A stretch of DNA of 55,735 nucleotides from Candidatus Babeliales bacterium. Lineage in GTDB: Bacteria; Babelota; Babeliae; Babelales; Chromulinivoraceae. The notes beneath the pieces were generated by a model. It was not told where the DNA came from, did no database searches, and saw only the letters and a list, made by a program, of their open reading frames with translations. The translations under genes and the position numbers were made by a program. The stretch covers positions 1 to 55,735 of the forward strand of contig JAGOSF010000009.1 of assembly GCA_018062405.1 (NCBI GenBank). Reading direction: 5' to 3'. The first letter of the stretch is position 1; each line of letters begins with the position of its first letter. Shown piece after piece: positions 25,883-35,631 of this stretch.

Positions 25883-25936
25883 TTTTGTAATGAAAATAAA
25901 GGGAGTTTTAAAACTCCCTTTATTTTCATTACAAAA
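25883..25936. terminator. 54-bp perfect palindrome, bidirectional terminator
   Basis: Bases 25883-25909 and 25910-25936 are exact reverse complements with no spacer. The core AAAGGGAGTTTT/AAAACTCCCTTT would terminate transcripts from both convergent genes (stops at 25877 and 25945). The perfect symmetry over 27 bp per arm is far beyond the need of a terminator. Confidence 0.9.
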
Positions 25937-25944
25937 CCGACTTT

Positions 25945-28017
25945 CTATTTTTTCTCTTGCAATGAATCTAAAAGCGCTTGCTTTGTCACAGAGGTTCCAA
26001 GCATCAACTCAATTAAAAGATGAGGATCTTGACTGCCGCCATGCGATAATAATGATTCATATAAATTTTTTCCAACGCTACTGTTTGTAATACCATTTTT
26101 TACAATGTATTCAAATAACCCAGCAGCTAAAACCTGTGACCAAACATATCCATAATAATGAGAGCCATAGCTTATGAGATGCTCAAATGATGTTTCAAAA
26201 TAATCATCTGTATTATATTCAACATCACATCGCACTGATTTATATAACTTCTCTACTAACTCATGAGGATTTTTTGATCCATCAGAACAACCAAAATCAA
26301 GAGATATCAATGAAAGTAAACATTGTCGCTGTAATAAACTTGCTCGACCAAATTTTTCAGCTGAAATTATTTTTTCTATCATTGTTTTTGATAACGGTTC
26401 TTTTGTTTTGTAATGTTGGCTAAATAATTTAATCATGGTTGGATTATCCATCCACATTTCTAAAAGTTGAGATGGAACTTCTATAAAATCACGAGGCCCT
26501 TTCGTCCCTGCAATGTCAACAAAATTTGTTGCTCCAAAAAGTTCATGAAGTCCATGGCCAAATTCATGAAGCAAGATTTTTACATCATGGAATAGCAACA
26601 ATGTTTCTTGGCCTGCTGGAGCTTGAGTAAAATTTGTAGCAACAATAGAAAGACCACTACACGCTAAATTACAATCATCTTGAATTGTTGGAATCACATT
26701 AATTTCACTTGCTTGTTCAGATTTTCCAAGACGAGCATATAAATCAAATACAAGATACCCAATAATTTCACTCGAGCGTAAAAGACGAACACGAACACAA
26801 ATTAAATCTTTATGCCATAAACCTTGATTTGGAACCTCATCAAAAGATAAAGCAAAAAATTGCCCAAACTGTTTTTGCAGCTGAAACAATACATGTGAAA
26901 CAGGGAAATATTCTGCAACAGCTTGAGCATCAATACTATAATGTTTTTTTCGATAACTATTTTTCACAAACGATTCATCCCATGGTTGTAATTTCCCAGA
27001 AGATGAAAGTGATACAGAAGCTGGCAACTCTTTAACCAACTGAGCGAACTCATCTTTTACAATTTTATTCGTTTTTTCTACCACTTCATAAATAAAATCT
27101 TGCGCTCTTTGAACGCTGCCTATCATTGCAAGCGAACATTCATATTCTGCAAAATTTTTATACCCAACTAAACGAGCATACTCATTTCGCTTACTCATTA
27201 TTTTTTCAAGAAGATCAAGATTTTTAGGATAAGCGCGTTGACTAAATGCTAAATATAATTTTTTTCTCGTTGCAGCATTGCTACAATTTTCTAAAATGGT
27301 AAAGAACGATTCATAAGTTAAAGGAACTGTATATTGATTATTATGATACGATAAACCATCTAAAAATGATTGGTGAACACCTACAAGCTCATCCGCTAAA
27401 AATTCTATAGAACCATTGTGATGCAAAATATTAGCTGCAAATAATCCTTCAAAATGAGATATTTCTTGAGAAATTTTATTGAGTTTTGACCGAACAGCCG
27501 AAGATAAATTTGCGCCTTCATGCTCTAAACGCTCAATAGATTTTTGCAAAAACGAACGAGTCGAAGCTGTTTTACTTTGGTCATCATTTCCAAAATGAAC
27601 ATACCCTTGAAAAGCATGTAATATAATTGGATTTCGGACCAATTTATCTGCCTGATATTTTTGCAACTTTACTAAGGCCTGATCTGCAGCAACGCGCATT
27701 TCAGGATCAGAACTAAGCATTGCAATCGTTGATAAAATCTGCATATTCATAATAAATTTAAACTTTGCATTATCATAAACACGCACAGTATTATGAAATG
27801 TATGTTTATCTCCAGAATATTCTTGTAGATTATCGAGCATTTCATTCATGATGGTTATTGATCGTTTTGAAAGCGCCTGAACTTGCTGTGCATTTTTAGG
27901 AAACATTTCCAACACAGATTGCCAATCAAGGCGGCTACACAGCCTCATTTCTGGGCTTTTTTTATAATAACAACCAGCAACAAAAATTAACGTTACCAAC
28001 AAAAAAAAGCGTTTCAT
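25945..28017 (-). CDS. M3-family metallopeptidase lipoprotein (oligopeptidase)
   Basis: The zinc motif HEFGHGLHELFG near residue 480 places it in peptidase family M3 (thimet oligopeptidase, Dcp and OpdA group), which cuts short peptides. A second conserved block, GPRDFIEVPSQLLEMW, supplies the third zinc-ligand Glu, and the C-terminal GSHYYGYVWSQVLAAGLF is the substrate-binding YYxYxxS/A region. It starts with a lipoprotein signal, MKRFFLLVTLIFVAGC, with Cys16 as the lipidation site; most bacterial M3 enzymes are cytosolic, so an exported lipid-anchored form is notable and suggests digestion of peptides in the periplasm or surroundings. Length 690 is normal. GAGGTG precedes the ATG. It lies between two related secreted genes on the other strand. 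Confidence 0.93.
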   Translation of the reverse strand: MKRFFLLVTLIFVAGCYYKKSPEMRLCSRLDWQSVLEMFPKNAQQVQALSKRSITIMNEMLDNLQEYSGDKHTFHNTVRVYDNAKFKFIMNMQILSTIAMLSSDPEMRVAADQALVKLQKYQADKLVRNPIILHAFQGYVHFGNDDQSKTASTRSFLQKSIERLEHEGANLSSAVRSKLNKISQEISHFEGLFAANILHHNGSIEFLADELVGVHQSFLDGLSYHNNQYTVPLTYESFFTILENCSNAATRKKLYLAFSQRAYPKNLDLLEKIMSKRNEYARLVGYKNFAEYECSLAMIGSVQRAQDFIYEVVEKTNKIVKDEFAQLVKELPASVSLSSSGKLQPWDESFVKNSYRKKHYSIDAQAVAEYFPVSHVLFQLQKQFGQFFALSFDEVPNQGLWHKDLICVRVRLLRSSEIIGYLVFDLYARLGKSEQASEINVIPTIQDDCNLACSGLSIVATNFTQAPAGQETLLLFHDVKILLHEFGHGLHELFGATNFVDIAGTKGPRDFIEVPSQLLEMWMDNPTMIKLFSQHYKTKEPLSKTMIEKIISAEKFGRASLLQRQCLLSLISLDFGCSDGSKNPHELVEKLYKSVRCDVEYNTDDYFETSFEHLISYGSHYYGYVWSQVLAAGLFEYIVKNGITNSSVGKNLYESLLSHGGSQDPHLLIELMLGTSVTKQALLDSLQEKK

Positions 28018-28209
28018 AAAGGCACCTCTTTGCTCTAAGCATAATTTATTTGTTGCATCGTATCACAAAAAAAATGAGATTCTCAATAAAAACTTATTTT
28101 ATGAAAATAAAAATTGTTGCTTTAATCCCACTTCGTGATTTGCATCTAAGGTTCGAACAACTATTGATTTTTCTTTCTTGCGATTCTTTTGAGAATTATC
28201 ATTTTTTTC

Positions 28210-28239
28210 TTGCAATTTAAAACATTTTTAATCTATGAT
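28210..28239 (+). promoter_or_regulatory. Promoter of the 440-aa secreted protein
   Basis: TTGCAA (28210-28215), an 18-base spacer, then TATGAT (28234-28239). The leader would be about 30 bases, ending with the ribosome-binding site AAAAAGGA before the ATG at 28277. Confidence 0.6.
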
Positions 28240-28276
28240 GCAACTATGTTATTTCTAAATAAAAAAGGATTTTGTT

Positions 28277-29599
28277 ATGAAAAAATTAAACGTATTGTCC
28301 ATTCTTATGCTTGCTGCATCTATACAATTGTATGGTGTTGCGGCAACAAATGCGCCACTAGCTTTTGCTCTTGCATGCCAAGCTGCAGATGTTTTTAGCA
28401 ATACAGCAGAATCTGATTCCGATGATATTGTTGCAGTAAATTTAATCGAATTTATTAACCGTTCCGTTAATATTGACATTGACTATAAACAACAAATTGC
28501 TAATTCAAAAAATGGTTACATTTTCAAAGGCGCTCCTTTAGATCCTGCTAAAATTGAACTTCAAAATAAAGAATTACAAAAAAATATTGATGATCATGAT
28601 CATGCTATCAAAAAACTAAAAGGTAGCAATGGAACTATGGCTCCTGCTCATGCAGCAAAAATCAAAAACCGCAAACAAGCTCGCAAAGATCTCCAAGCTA
28701 AATTAAAAATGAATCTTGAAGCAATCCAAGCAAACACAACAGCTGAAAATGCAGCTCAAGCTCATGAAGATATGATTAACAATCTTATGCAACAAAACCA
28801 AATCTCTCTTGATCAAGCTATCGAATATTACATCGCATCATTTGGTCAATGCTACAGCACTCAAGCTGGATATGTTTCTGGATCAAAAATTGTTATTTCT
28901 TCAAAATATAATAAAGAAATGCCAATTACACCAAAAGAATATAATGACTTTGTAGCTGTTTTAAACAAAGCTTCAAACCAATTTGGTTCAAGCATCGTTA
29001 TCTCTCTTGCATTACATGATGGCATCGAAGCAAGCATTAAAGATGTTGCAAGCTATGTAAAAAACATGTCTCCTTCGTCTTCATCATATGGCACGTATGC
29101 TCTTGTAGGTCTAAGCGTTGCTGCTGCAACTGTTGGCGCTATGATTTTAAACAATCATATGCAAAGTAGAGATTTGACTGATACAGCTTTTTACGCAGAG
29201 CTTGCTTCAACTAAAATGTCTGAAGTTATGGCATCTGCTCTAAACCGTTACCAACAAGCAAAAGAAGCACTTCCTGCAATGCCTGAATCTGTATCAAATG
29301 TTACAGGTCAAATTTCTTCTATGATTACTAGCTATTGGAATTCTCTAGCTGCTCTTACTGGTGTTGGTGCTGCTGGTGCAGCTGCTACATCATTTGCAGC
29401 TCCTGCTGAACAAGATGACAATGATGATCATGGTGGTTATGCTTCAAACGTAAGCATGACTCCTCGATATGATGCTTTATTTGAAGCTAATCAAGCAGCA
29501 GATGCAGCGGCACAAGCGCAAGCTGCTGCTCAAGCTCAATATGCAGCTAATAAATCACAAGGTGATTGGGAAGCATATATAAATAAAGGTCAATATTAA
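28277..29599 (+). CDS. Secreted Ala-rich protein, paralogue of the gene at 24255, 440 aa
   Basis: A signal peptide (KKLNVLSILMLAASIQLYGVAA) is followed by an Ala-rich region, a helical, probably coiled-coil segment (about residues 88-160), and a block shared with the protein at 24255-25877: EYYIASFGQCY, MPITPKEYNDFVAVLNKAS, then VASYVKNMSPS and a hydrophobic Ala-rich helix (about 274-293). The tail is rich in Ala, Gln and Asp/His. The shared block suggests a common ancestor with one membrane helix and an exported N-terminal domain. It ends before a strong terminator. No known family; the two may be surface or host-directed proteins made in similar conditions. Confidence 0.75.
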   Translation: MKKLNVLSILMLAASIQLYGVAATNAPLAFALACQAADVFSNTAESDSDDIVAVNLIEFINRSVNIDIDYKQQIANSKNGYIFKGAPLDPAKIELQNKELQKNIDDHDHAIKKLKGSNGTMAPAHAAKIKNRKQARKDLQAKLKMNLEAIQANTTAENAAQAHEDMINNLMQQNQISLDQAIEYYIASFGQCYSTQAGYVSGSKIVISSKYNKEMPITPKEYNDFVAVLNKASNQFGSSIVISLALHDGIEASIKDVASYVKNMSPSSSSYGTYALVGLSVAAATVGAMILNNHMQSRDLTDTAFYAELASTKMSEVMASALNRYQQAKEALPAMPESVSNVTGQISSMITSYWNSLAALTGVGAAGAAATSFAAPAEQDDNDDHGGYASNVSMTPRYDALFEANQAADAAAQAQAAAQAQYAANKSQGDWEAYINKGQY

Positions 29600-29622
29600 T
29601 TGAGATAATTTTAAGCTATAAC

Positions 29623-29654
29623 AAAAACCCCAAACATTGTGTTTGGGGTTTTTT
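29623..29654. terminator. Bidirectional terminator
   Basis: A perfect 13-bp stem (AAAAACCCCAAAC at 29623-29635 with 29641-29653) with a 5-base loop ends in a T-run on both strands. It serves the secreted protein gene (plus) and uvrB (minus). Confidence 0.93.
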
Positions 29655-29668
29655 CTTGTCATCATTTT

Positions 29669-31654
29669 TTAACTTTTAACTTCATCAATTTCTGCTTTTA
29701 ATTTTTGCCACTCGATGCGTAAAGCTATAGCGGTCTCAAAATCTAATTTTTGAGCTGCTTGTTGCATTGCAACTTCTAATTGAATGATTTTTTCTAAACG
29801 CTGCTGAGCAGATAATTTCTGTTCTTTTTTCAACTGCTTTTGATAAACTTTTGATCCTTTTGCAATATCTGCAGAAAATGAGGATATCGATGTCACAACA
29901 TCACGAACAACTGTCATTGGTATAATCCCATGCTCTTCATTATAAGCTTGCTGCAAAGTTCGTCTTCGTAAAGTTTCGTCCATCGTAAATTGCATCGACT
30001 TAGTAACTTTGTCTGCATAAAATCGAACCACGCTTTCTGTGTTTCGAGCTGCACGACCTACGATTTGAATCAATGAACGGCTATCTCGCAAAAAACCTTC
30101 GATATCAGCATCCATAACTGCGACAAAAGCAACCTCTGGCAAATCCAAACCTTCTCGCAAAAGATTAACTCCAACAAGACAGTCAAAAATACCTAAGCGT
30201 AATTTTTGTAAAATTTCAGTTCTTTGCGGCGTTTTTAAATCACAATGCAAATAACAAACTTTTAACTGTTTTTCTTCTAAAAAAAAGGCTAACTCTTCTG
30301 CCATTTTTTTCGTTAACACCGTGACAAGGCTACGAAAACCTTGGTCTCGAGTTGCACAAATTTGTTCTATAAGATTTTGAATCTGATTAACGCGAGGATG
30401 AAGATCTATAACAGGATCAAGTAAACCCGTTGGTCGAATAATTTGTTCAACAATCTTTTTACTGTGCGCAAATTCATACGGCCCTGGCGTTGCAGAAACA
30501 TAGATAACATTTTTCAAAAACCGCTCCGATTCTTCGAATTTTAACGGCCGATTATCTGATGCGGATGGTAATCGAAAACCAAAATCAATTAAAGATTGCT
30601 TACGAGCTTTATCACCTTTATACATTGCGCCCATTTGAGGAATTGCAATGTGCGACTCATCAATCACTAATAAAAATTTATCTTTTTCGAAAAAATCAAA
30701 AAGACAAAATGGAGCTTGACCAGAAGATCTTCCATCAAAATGGACCGAATAATTTTCAATCGAAGGACACGTCCCAGTTTGTTCAAGCATTTCAATATCG
30801 TAAGCAACTCGCTGTTTTAACCGCTCTGCATAGACTTGATTTTGCATGGTCGGTGCGTAGGCCTGCAACTCTGCTTGAATACTTGCAATTGCTTTACGCT
30901 TTTTTTCTTCGGTCGTAACAAAGTTTTTTGCAGGGAAAACAACTTCTTCATGAACCTGCTTCACCACATGATTATTAACTCGGTCAACCCACGATAAAGA
31001 TTCTATTTCATCACCAAAAAGTTCAATACGAAGCTTTTTTTTCTTGTTGTACGGCACATGAATTTCGATGCTGTTTCCATACACCTGAAACGTGCCAAAT
31101 CGTTTATCAACTTCATTGCGACTGTATAAAATAGAAATTAATTTTGAAATTAAATCTTTGCGAACAATTTTTTGACCAACGCGCAAAGCAAGTGCCATGT
31201 CGGCAAAATCTTGAGGATTGCCAAGCGAATAAATACAAGAAATAGAAGCAATAACAATCACATCTTTGCGTTGCATAATACTTGCTGCAGCTTCAACGCG
31301 CAGACGTTCGATTTCATCATTAATTTTGGTCTCTTTTGGAATATAAATATCTTGAGCTGGCAAATAAGATTCTGGCTGATAATAATCATAATAACTAACA
31401 AAATAACAGACTTTATTTTCTGGAAAAAAAAGAGAAAATTCTTCGTACAACTGAGCAGCTAAAGTTTTATTTGGAGATAAAACAATCACCGGTTTATCTT
31501 GCTGAGCAATAACATTTGCAATCGTAAACGTTTTTCCAGACCCTGTTACACCAAGTAACGTTGAAGGACTACCAAGACCATCAACCAATTTTTCAATTGC
31601 CTGACCTTGATCACCTGAAGGTGGAAATGGTTGATATAACTTAAATAAACTCAT
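29669..31654 (-). CDS. uvrB: Excinuclease ABC subunit UvrB
   Basis: UvrB is the damage-verifying helicase-like subunit of nucleotide excision repair and works with UvrA and UvrC. It has the Walker A GVTGSGKTF near residue 37, the beta-hairpin YYDYYQPESYLPAQDIYI (about 92-109), Walker B VIDESH, motif V-VI (VGVNLLREGLDLPE and QIVGRAARN), and a C-terminal UVR domain (LDFETAIALRIEWQKL) that contacts UvrC. Length 661 is normal. AAGGGGTG precedes the ATG. The next upstream gene on the same strand is separated by a hairpin. No UvrA or UvrC gene is in the window. Confidence 0.98.
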   Translation of the reverse strand: MSLFKLYQPFPPSGDQGQAIEKLVDGLGSPSTLLGVTGSGKTFTIANVIAQQDKPVIVLSPNKTLAAQLYEEFSLFFPENKVCYFVSYYDYYQPESYLPAQDIYIPKETKINDEIERLRVEAAASIMQRKDVIVIASISCIYSLGNPQDFADMALALRVGQKIVRKDLISKLISILYSRNEVDKRFGTFQVYGNSIEIHVPYNKKKKLRIELFGDEIESLSWVDRVNNHVVKQVHEEVVFPAKNFVTTEEKKRKAIASIQAELQAYAPTMQNQVYAERLKQRVAYDIEMLEQTGTCPSIENYSVHFDGRSSGQAPFCLFDFFEKDKFLLVIDESHIAIPQMGAMYKGDKARKQSLIDFGFRLPSASDNRPLKFEESERFLKNVIYVSATPGPYEFAHSKKIVEQIIRPTGLLDPVIDLHPRVNQIQNLIEQICATRDQGFRSLVTVLTKKMAEELAFFLEEKQLKVCYLHCDLKTPQRTEILQKLRLGIFDCLVGVNLLREGLDLPEVAFVAVMDADIEGFLRDSRSLIQIVGRAARNTESVVRFYADKVTKSMQFTMDETLRRRTLQQAYNEEHGIIPMTVVRDVVTSISSFSADIAKGSKVYQKQLKKEQKLSAQQRLEKIIQLEVAMQQAAQKLDFETAIALRIEWQKLKAEIDEVKS

Positions 31655-31693
31655 AACACCCCTTTTTTATCAATGTACACAAACCAGATACGA

Positions 31694-31729
31694 ATAAAAG
31701 GTTGTTGTTTTTACACAGCAACCTTTTAT
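31694..31729 (-). terminator. Terminator of the AT-hook protein gene
   Basis: Arms ATAAAAGGTTG (31694-31704) and its complement (31719-31729) with a 14-base loop; the minus-strand transcript ends in UUUUAUU. It lies 35 bases beyond the stop codon at 31763. Confidence 0.65.
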
Positions 31730-31762
31730 ATAAAGATACATGAAAATAACGTAACTTTTAAA

Positions 31763-32305
31763 TTATAAATTATTATCTCTGTTTCTAGCTTTTTTATATC
31801 TTCTATCTACTGCAGCATTCGAATCGTCACTGCCATCATCAAAAGAAGAAGAGCTACAATCAAAGTTAACCGTTTTTGGCCTTCCTCGTTTGTTACGCGC
31901 AGCAAGCACAGACAAAGGACTTTTTCCAGATTCTATATCAACAAGAGATAAAACGTAACCACCTTCTTTCATGTCTAAAATTCCATCAAATCCAACTCCT
32001 GGAGTATACGGATGGCCATTATTTTTTTCTGAAGAATCGGATAAAGGTGAAATGAGCGACCTTGAAGAACTTCCTTTATCAGTAGAACCCATTCTTGATA
32101 AATCTTGAGAGTAATCACTTTTTCGTAATGAAAAAGAACCAAACGATTCTAAAAATTTAGATCCTAAACCATCTGAAGTATCCATTGCAGGCGATATTAA
32201 AATAACATTTGCATCATATTCGTCACGCTCAAAAGAACATTCATCCATTGCAACCATCTGAATTGTCGACATCATCAACATAAACAAAATTAATCTTTTT
32301 TTCAT
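31763..32305 (-). CDS. Predicted secreted protein with AT-hook and basic tail, 180 aa
   Basis: From the ATG at 32305 the protein begins MKKRLILFMLMMSTIQMVAM, a signal peptide (a GTG at 32320 would add five residues). The mature part is rich in Ser, Asp and Gly and likely disordered. Near its end is the motif KRGRPK (core RGRP about residues 140-143), the DNA minor-groove AT-hook common in eukaryotic chromatin proteins, and then a basic cluster RRYKKARNR that resembles a nuclear localisation signal. I recognise no larger domain. In a bacterium living in eukaryotic cells this combination would fit an effector sent to the host nucleus. That is an inference; the motif is short. Confidence 0.65.
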   Translation of the reverse strand: MKKRLILFMLMMSTIQMVAMDECSFERDEYDANVILISPAMDTSDGLGSKFLESFGSFSLRKSDYSQDLSRMGSTDKGSSSRSLISPLSDSSEKNNGHPYTPGVGFDGILDMKEGGYVLSLVDIESGKSPLSVLAARNKRGRPKTVNFDCSSSSFDDGSDDSNAAVDRRYKKARNRDNNL

Positions 32306-32417
32306 TTTACATTTTTCCACTTTTCTAAGCGAAACAAAATTACAACTACGATCTATTCTAATTATAAATTATTATAACATGAAATTTCAAATAGAAAAAC
32401 AACATCAAGGTTAATTA

Positions 32418-32456
32418 AAAAGGCAATGCTGAAACAAAGTTCAAACATTGCCTTTT
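32418..32456 (-). terminator. Terminator of leuS
   Basis: An 11-bp stem (AAAAGGCAATG at 32418-32428 with 32446-32456) ends in a U-rich run on the minus strand, 20 bases beyond the leuS stop. Confidence 0.85.
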
Positions 32457-32475
32457 AATCTTATAAAATGCTTAT

Positions 32476-34923
32476 CTAGCTGATAACAAAGCTGATCATC
32501 TTGTTTTTCACATAAATAATCTTCTTGATCTCTTTACCTTCAAGCCATTTTGCAACCTGCATAGAAGCTAAAGCTTCAAGATCTGTTTGAGAAATATCAA
32601 CATCAACCTGAACTGTTCCGCGCATTTTTCCATTAATTTGAATTGCAATAACTACAACATCATGACCAATTAAAGATGGATCATGTGACGGCCAACTACA
32701 TTCAGTTAAATCTTTACCAAATAATTGCTCAAGCAATTCACAAGCCATGTGAGGCGCCACAACCGAATATAACGTTAGAAATGCTTGCATTGATGCTGCA
32801 TCAAGTTGCATACTTTGTTTTGTTGCATCATTCAACCATTCCATAAGTGCAGAAATAACCGTGTTAGGTTTAAACAAATCAAGTCTGTTTTGAACCGTTG
32901 CAATCAATTGATGAAGTCGCTTTGTTGTTGCTGCATCCTGCTGTTGATTACCTGCAAGCATAGTCGATGGATTGGTGAGGTAATTATACAATCGTTGAAC
33001 AAATCGATTCACACCTTCGATCCCAGCATCTTGCCATTCACAATCCATTTCTGGTGGTCCCATGAAAAGCATGTACATACGTAACACATCAGAACCATAT
33101 TTTGCAACAATCTCATCTGGATTAACAACATTGCCTTTTGATTTCGACATTTTTTCTACAGCACCAGAAATCTCTGACCGTTTACACACCATTCCTTGAT
33201 TAAACAAGTTAGTAAAAGGCTCATCAAATGGTAAATACCCAGCTTCGTGTAAAAACTTTACATAAAAACGAGCGTACAATAAATGTAAGATCGCGTGTTC
33301 TATGCCACCAACATACAAATCAACAGGTTGCCAATAAGCAAGATCTGCCTGATCAAATGGCTTGTCTACTAAGTCTGGATTTGGATATCGTAAGAAATAC
33401 CAACAAGACCCAGCCCATTGCGGCATAGTATTCGTTTCTCGTTTTGCAGGACCATGACAATCTGGGCATGTTGTGTTAACAAAATCTGGAATTCCTGCAA
33501 GTGGAGATTCTCCTGTACCAGTTGGTTCGTATGATTTTACATCTGGTAATAAAACTGGTAGCTGATCTTGAGGAACCGGAACAACTCCACAAGAATTACA
33601 ATGAATCAAAGGAATCGGCTCGCCCCAATAACGCTGGCGAGAAAAAACCCAATCGCGCAAACGATATGTTGTTTTTGGTGTCGCCAAACCTTGTTCAACT
33701 AAATAGTCAATCATATCTTGCCGACAATCCCCAGCTTTTTTACCAGCAAATTTTGCAGGATATAACAATTTACCATTGACCATATCAGTGTAACAAACTT
33801 GCTGCGCCAAAACTCGTTGTTCTAATTCTTGATTATCAACTGGCACCATACCAACTTTTAAAGGTATGTTATATTTTTTTGCAAACGCAAAATCACGCTC
33901 ATCATGAGCAGAACATTTTATAACACCTGTGCCATAATTTGCCAATGCAAAGCTTGTAATCCAAATTGGTAAATCGCCATTACCCAATGGATCAACAATA
34001 TAACGACCAGTAAAAATTCCTTCGACCTCTTTATCAACTGCTTTATCAGATGCACGTTTTGCAACCATCTCAGCTGCTTTATGTAAGATTTCATCTTTAT
34101 TTTCAACGCCTTCAAGCAAAGCTGGTAATAAAGAATGATCTGCGGCAATTGCAACAAACGTATCGACATAACATGTTTCGAAATGAGCCGAAAATGTTTG
34201 AATTTTGAGATCCATGTCTTTAACTGGCGATGTAAAAATCAAACCAGTACTTTTGCCAATCCAGTTGCGTTGCATTAGTTTAACTTTTTCTGGCCAATCA
34301 AGTGTATCAAGACCTTGTAAAAGTTGTTCTGCATAGTCAGTAATTTTTAAAATCCATTGGCGCACTTTGCGTTGTTCAACCTGTGCACCACAACGATCAC
34401 AACCACCTTGAACCACTTCTTCATTAGCTAACCCTGTCAAACATGAAGGACACCAGTTAATAGCAGTCATCGCTTCATAAGCAAGGCCTTTTTTGAACAT
34501 TTCAACAAAAATCCATTGCGTCCATTTGTAGTAGTTTGGGTCTGTGGTGTTAACTTCTTTGGACCAATCGTACACAGCGCCAATTTGTTTTAACTGTTCT
34601 TTAAAAATCGCAACGTTTTTTTCAGTGTTTGTTCGTGGATGCTTACCTTCTTTAATTGCAGCATTTTCTGCGGGTAAACCAAACGCATCCCAACCCATTG
34701 GATGCAAAACATTATAGCCTTGTAATAACTTGATGCGAGCATAAACATCGGATAACACATATCCACGCCAATGACCTACGTGTAAACCAGATGCAGATGG
34801 ATAAGGAAACATATCCAAGCAATAATATTTTTTACCTTCACCTGTTTTTTTTGCCTTACCATATGGATTATCTTGCCATATTTTTTGCCACTTTGTTTCA
34901 GCAGCCTTAAAGTTATAACTCAT
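32476..34923 (-). CDS. leuS: Leucyl-tRNA synthetase
   Basis: This class I synthetase charges tRNA-Leu. The HIGH motif appears as HVGH (residues 48-51, in [16 protein letters not shown]) and the KMSKS motif as [11 protein letters not shown] near residue 590. The zinc-type insert [21 protein letters not shown] (here abbreviated by its CPSC and CDRC pairs) and the editing domain lie between them, with the editing region [18 protein letters not shown] before the catalytic site resumes. Length 815 is usual for bacterial LeuS. GAAGG precedes the ATG. The gene is bounded by a downstream terminator and by the terminator of the RRM gene upstream, so it is probably monocistronic. Confidence 0.98.
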   Translation of the reverse strand: MSYNFKAAETKWQKIWQDNPYGKAKKTGEGKKYYCLDMFPYPSASGLHVGHWRGYVLSDVYARIKLLQGYNVLHPMGWDAFGLPAENAAIKEGKHPRTNTEKNVAIFKEQLKQIGAVYDWSKEVNTTDPNYYKWTQWIFVEMFKKGLAYEAMTAINWCPSCLTGLANEEVVQGGCDRCGAQVEQRKVRQWILKITDYAEQLLQGLDTLDWPEKVKLMQRNWIGKSTGLIFTSPVKDMDLKIQTFSAHFETCYVDTFVAIAADHSLLPALLEGVENKDEILHKAAEMVAKRASDKAVDKEVEGIFTGRYIVDPLGNGDLPIWITSFALANYGTGVIKCSAHDERDFAFAKKYNIPLKVGMVPVDNQELEQRVLAQQVCYTDMVNGKLLYPAKFAGKKAGDCRQDMIDYLVEQGLATPKTTYRLRDWVFSRQRYWGEPIPLIHCNSCGVVPVPQDQLPVLLPDVKSYEPTGTGESPLAGIPDFVNTTCPDCHGPAKRETNTMPQWAGSCWYFLRYPNPDLVDKPFDQADLAYWQPVDLYVGGIEHAILHLLYARFYVKFLHEAGYLPFDEPFTNLFNQGMVCKRSEISGAVEKMSKSKGNVVNPDEIVAKYGSDVLRMYMLFMGPPEMDCEWQDAGIEGVNRFVQRLYNYLTNPSTMLAGNQQQDAATTKRLHQLIATVQNRLDLFKPNTVISALMEWLNDATKQSMQLDAASMQAFLTLYSVVAPHMACELLEQLFGKDLTECSWPSHDPSLIGHDVVVIAIQINGKMRGTVQVDVDISQTDLEALASMQVAKWLEGKEIKKIIYVKNKMISFVIS

Positions 34924-35001
34924 AAAAAACCTTCAATCATAAAAGCGATTCCGATTTTTAAAATATACCACAAAAAGAAGATTTTTGATGAAAAACATTA
35001 C

Positions 35002-35031
35002 AAAAAAAATCCCACCTTTTGCAAGGCGGGA
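35002..35031 (-). terminator. Terminator of the first RRM protein gene
   Basis: On the minus strand the stem UCCCGCCUU/AAGGUGGGA (one G-U pair, loop GCAA) is followed by eight U. It lies about 40 bases past the stop at 35074. Confidence 0.9.
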
Positions 35032-35073
35032 CCAAATATCAAATTTTAAATCTGAGATTTCATAGAAAACAAA

Positions 35074-35394
35074 CTACCAACGACGGCTTCCACCATTGCT
35101 GCTACTGTTGTTATTGCTACGATATCCGCCGTTGTTACCAGCTGGACGCTCTGTACGAGGACGAGCTTCGTTAACTGTTAATTTACGGCCGTTGAAATCA
35201 GCACCATTCATTGAATTCATTGCTGTTTCAGCTGAAGCGTTGCTTGTCATTTCTACGAAAGCAAAACCTTTAGATCTTCCTGTTTCTCTATCTGTAATGA
35301 TATTTACAGAAGCAACATCGCCGAACTCTTCAAATTTCTGTCTCAAATCACCTTCTGATGTATCAAAGCTCAAGTTGCCTACGTACATTTTCAT
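35074..35394 (-). CDS. RNA-binding protein with one RRM and a Gly/Asn-rich tail
   Basis: The RNA recognition motif covers residues 1-80: RNP2 is MYVGNL near the start and RNP1 is KGFAFVEM about residues 42-49, both with the aromatic residues that stack on RNA bases. The tail (RPAGNNGGYRSNNNSSSNGG) is low-complexity and ends RRW. This resembles the Rbp proteins of cyanobacteria and other bacteria, which act on mRNA and are often cold-induced. The ATG at 35394 is preceded by GAGGA; a frame 15 codons longer exists but lacks such a site. The gene is monocistronic. A second RRM gene lies at 36869-37108. Confidence 0.93.
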   Translation of the reverse strand: MKMYVGNLSFDTSEGDLRQKFEEFGDVASVNIITDRETGRSKGFAFVEMTSNASAETAMNSMNGADFNGRKLTVNEARPRTERPAGNNGGYRSNNNSSSNGGSRRW

Positions 35395-35631
35395 ACTTTT
35401 GTTCCTCAATCCGTTATCTCTATAAACTTTTAAGTTCATTTAGATAACTAAAATTATATTAATATATCTTCTTTATCATAACAAAAAGATTCACCTATAG
35501 CAATCTTCTCTTCTACCTTTTTTTCTATTTTTTCTACTTCCACCTTTCCTTGAACCAATATCTTGCCCTTAATAAAAGAATAAGTATGCTCTAGTGCATA
35601 TTTACAAACTATTTAAAAATATAAGGATTTT

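Noticed and set aside
30559..30918. 119-codon open frame on the plus strand inside uvrB
   Set aside because: It is antisense to a well-conserved part of uvrB, has no ribosome-binding site and a composition typical of a shadow frame.
35096..35425. 109-codon open frame opposite the first RRM gene
   Set aside because: It mirrors the RRM gene exactly; the Leu and Pro runs come from the complement of Asn and Gly codons.
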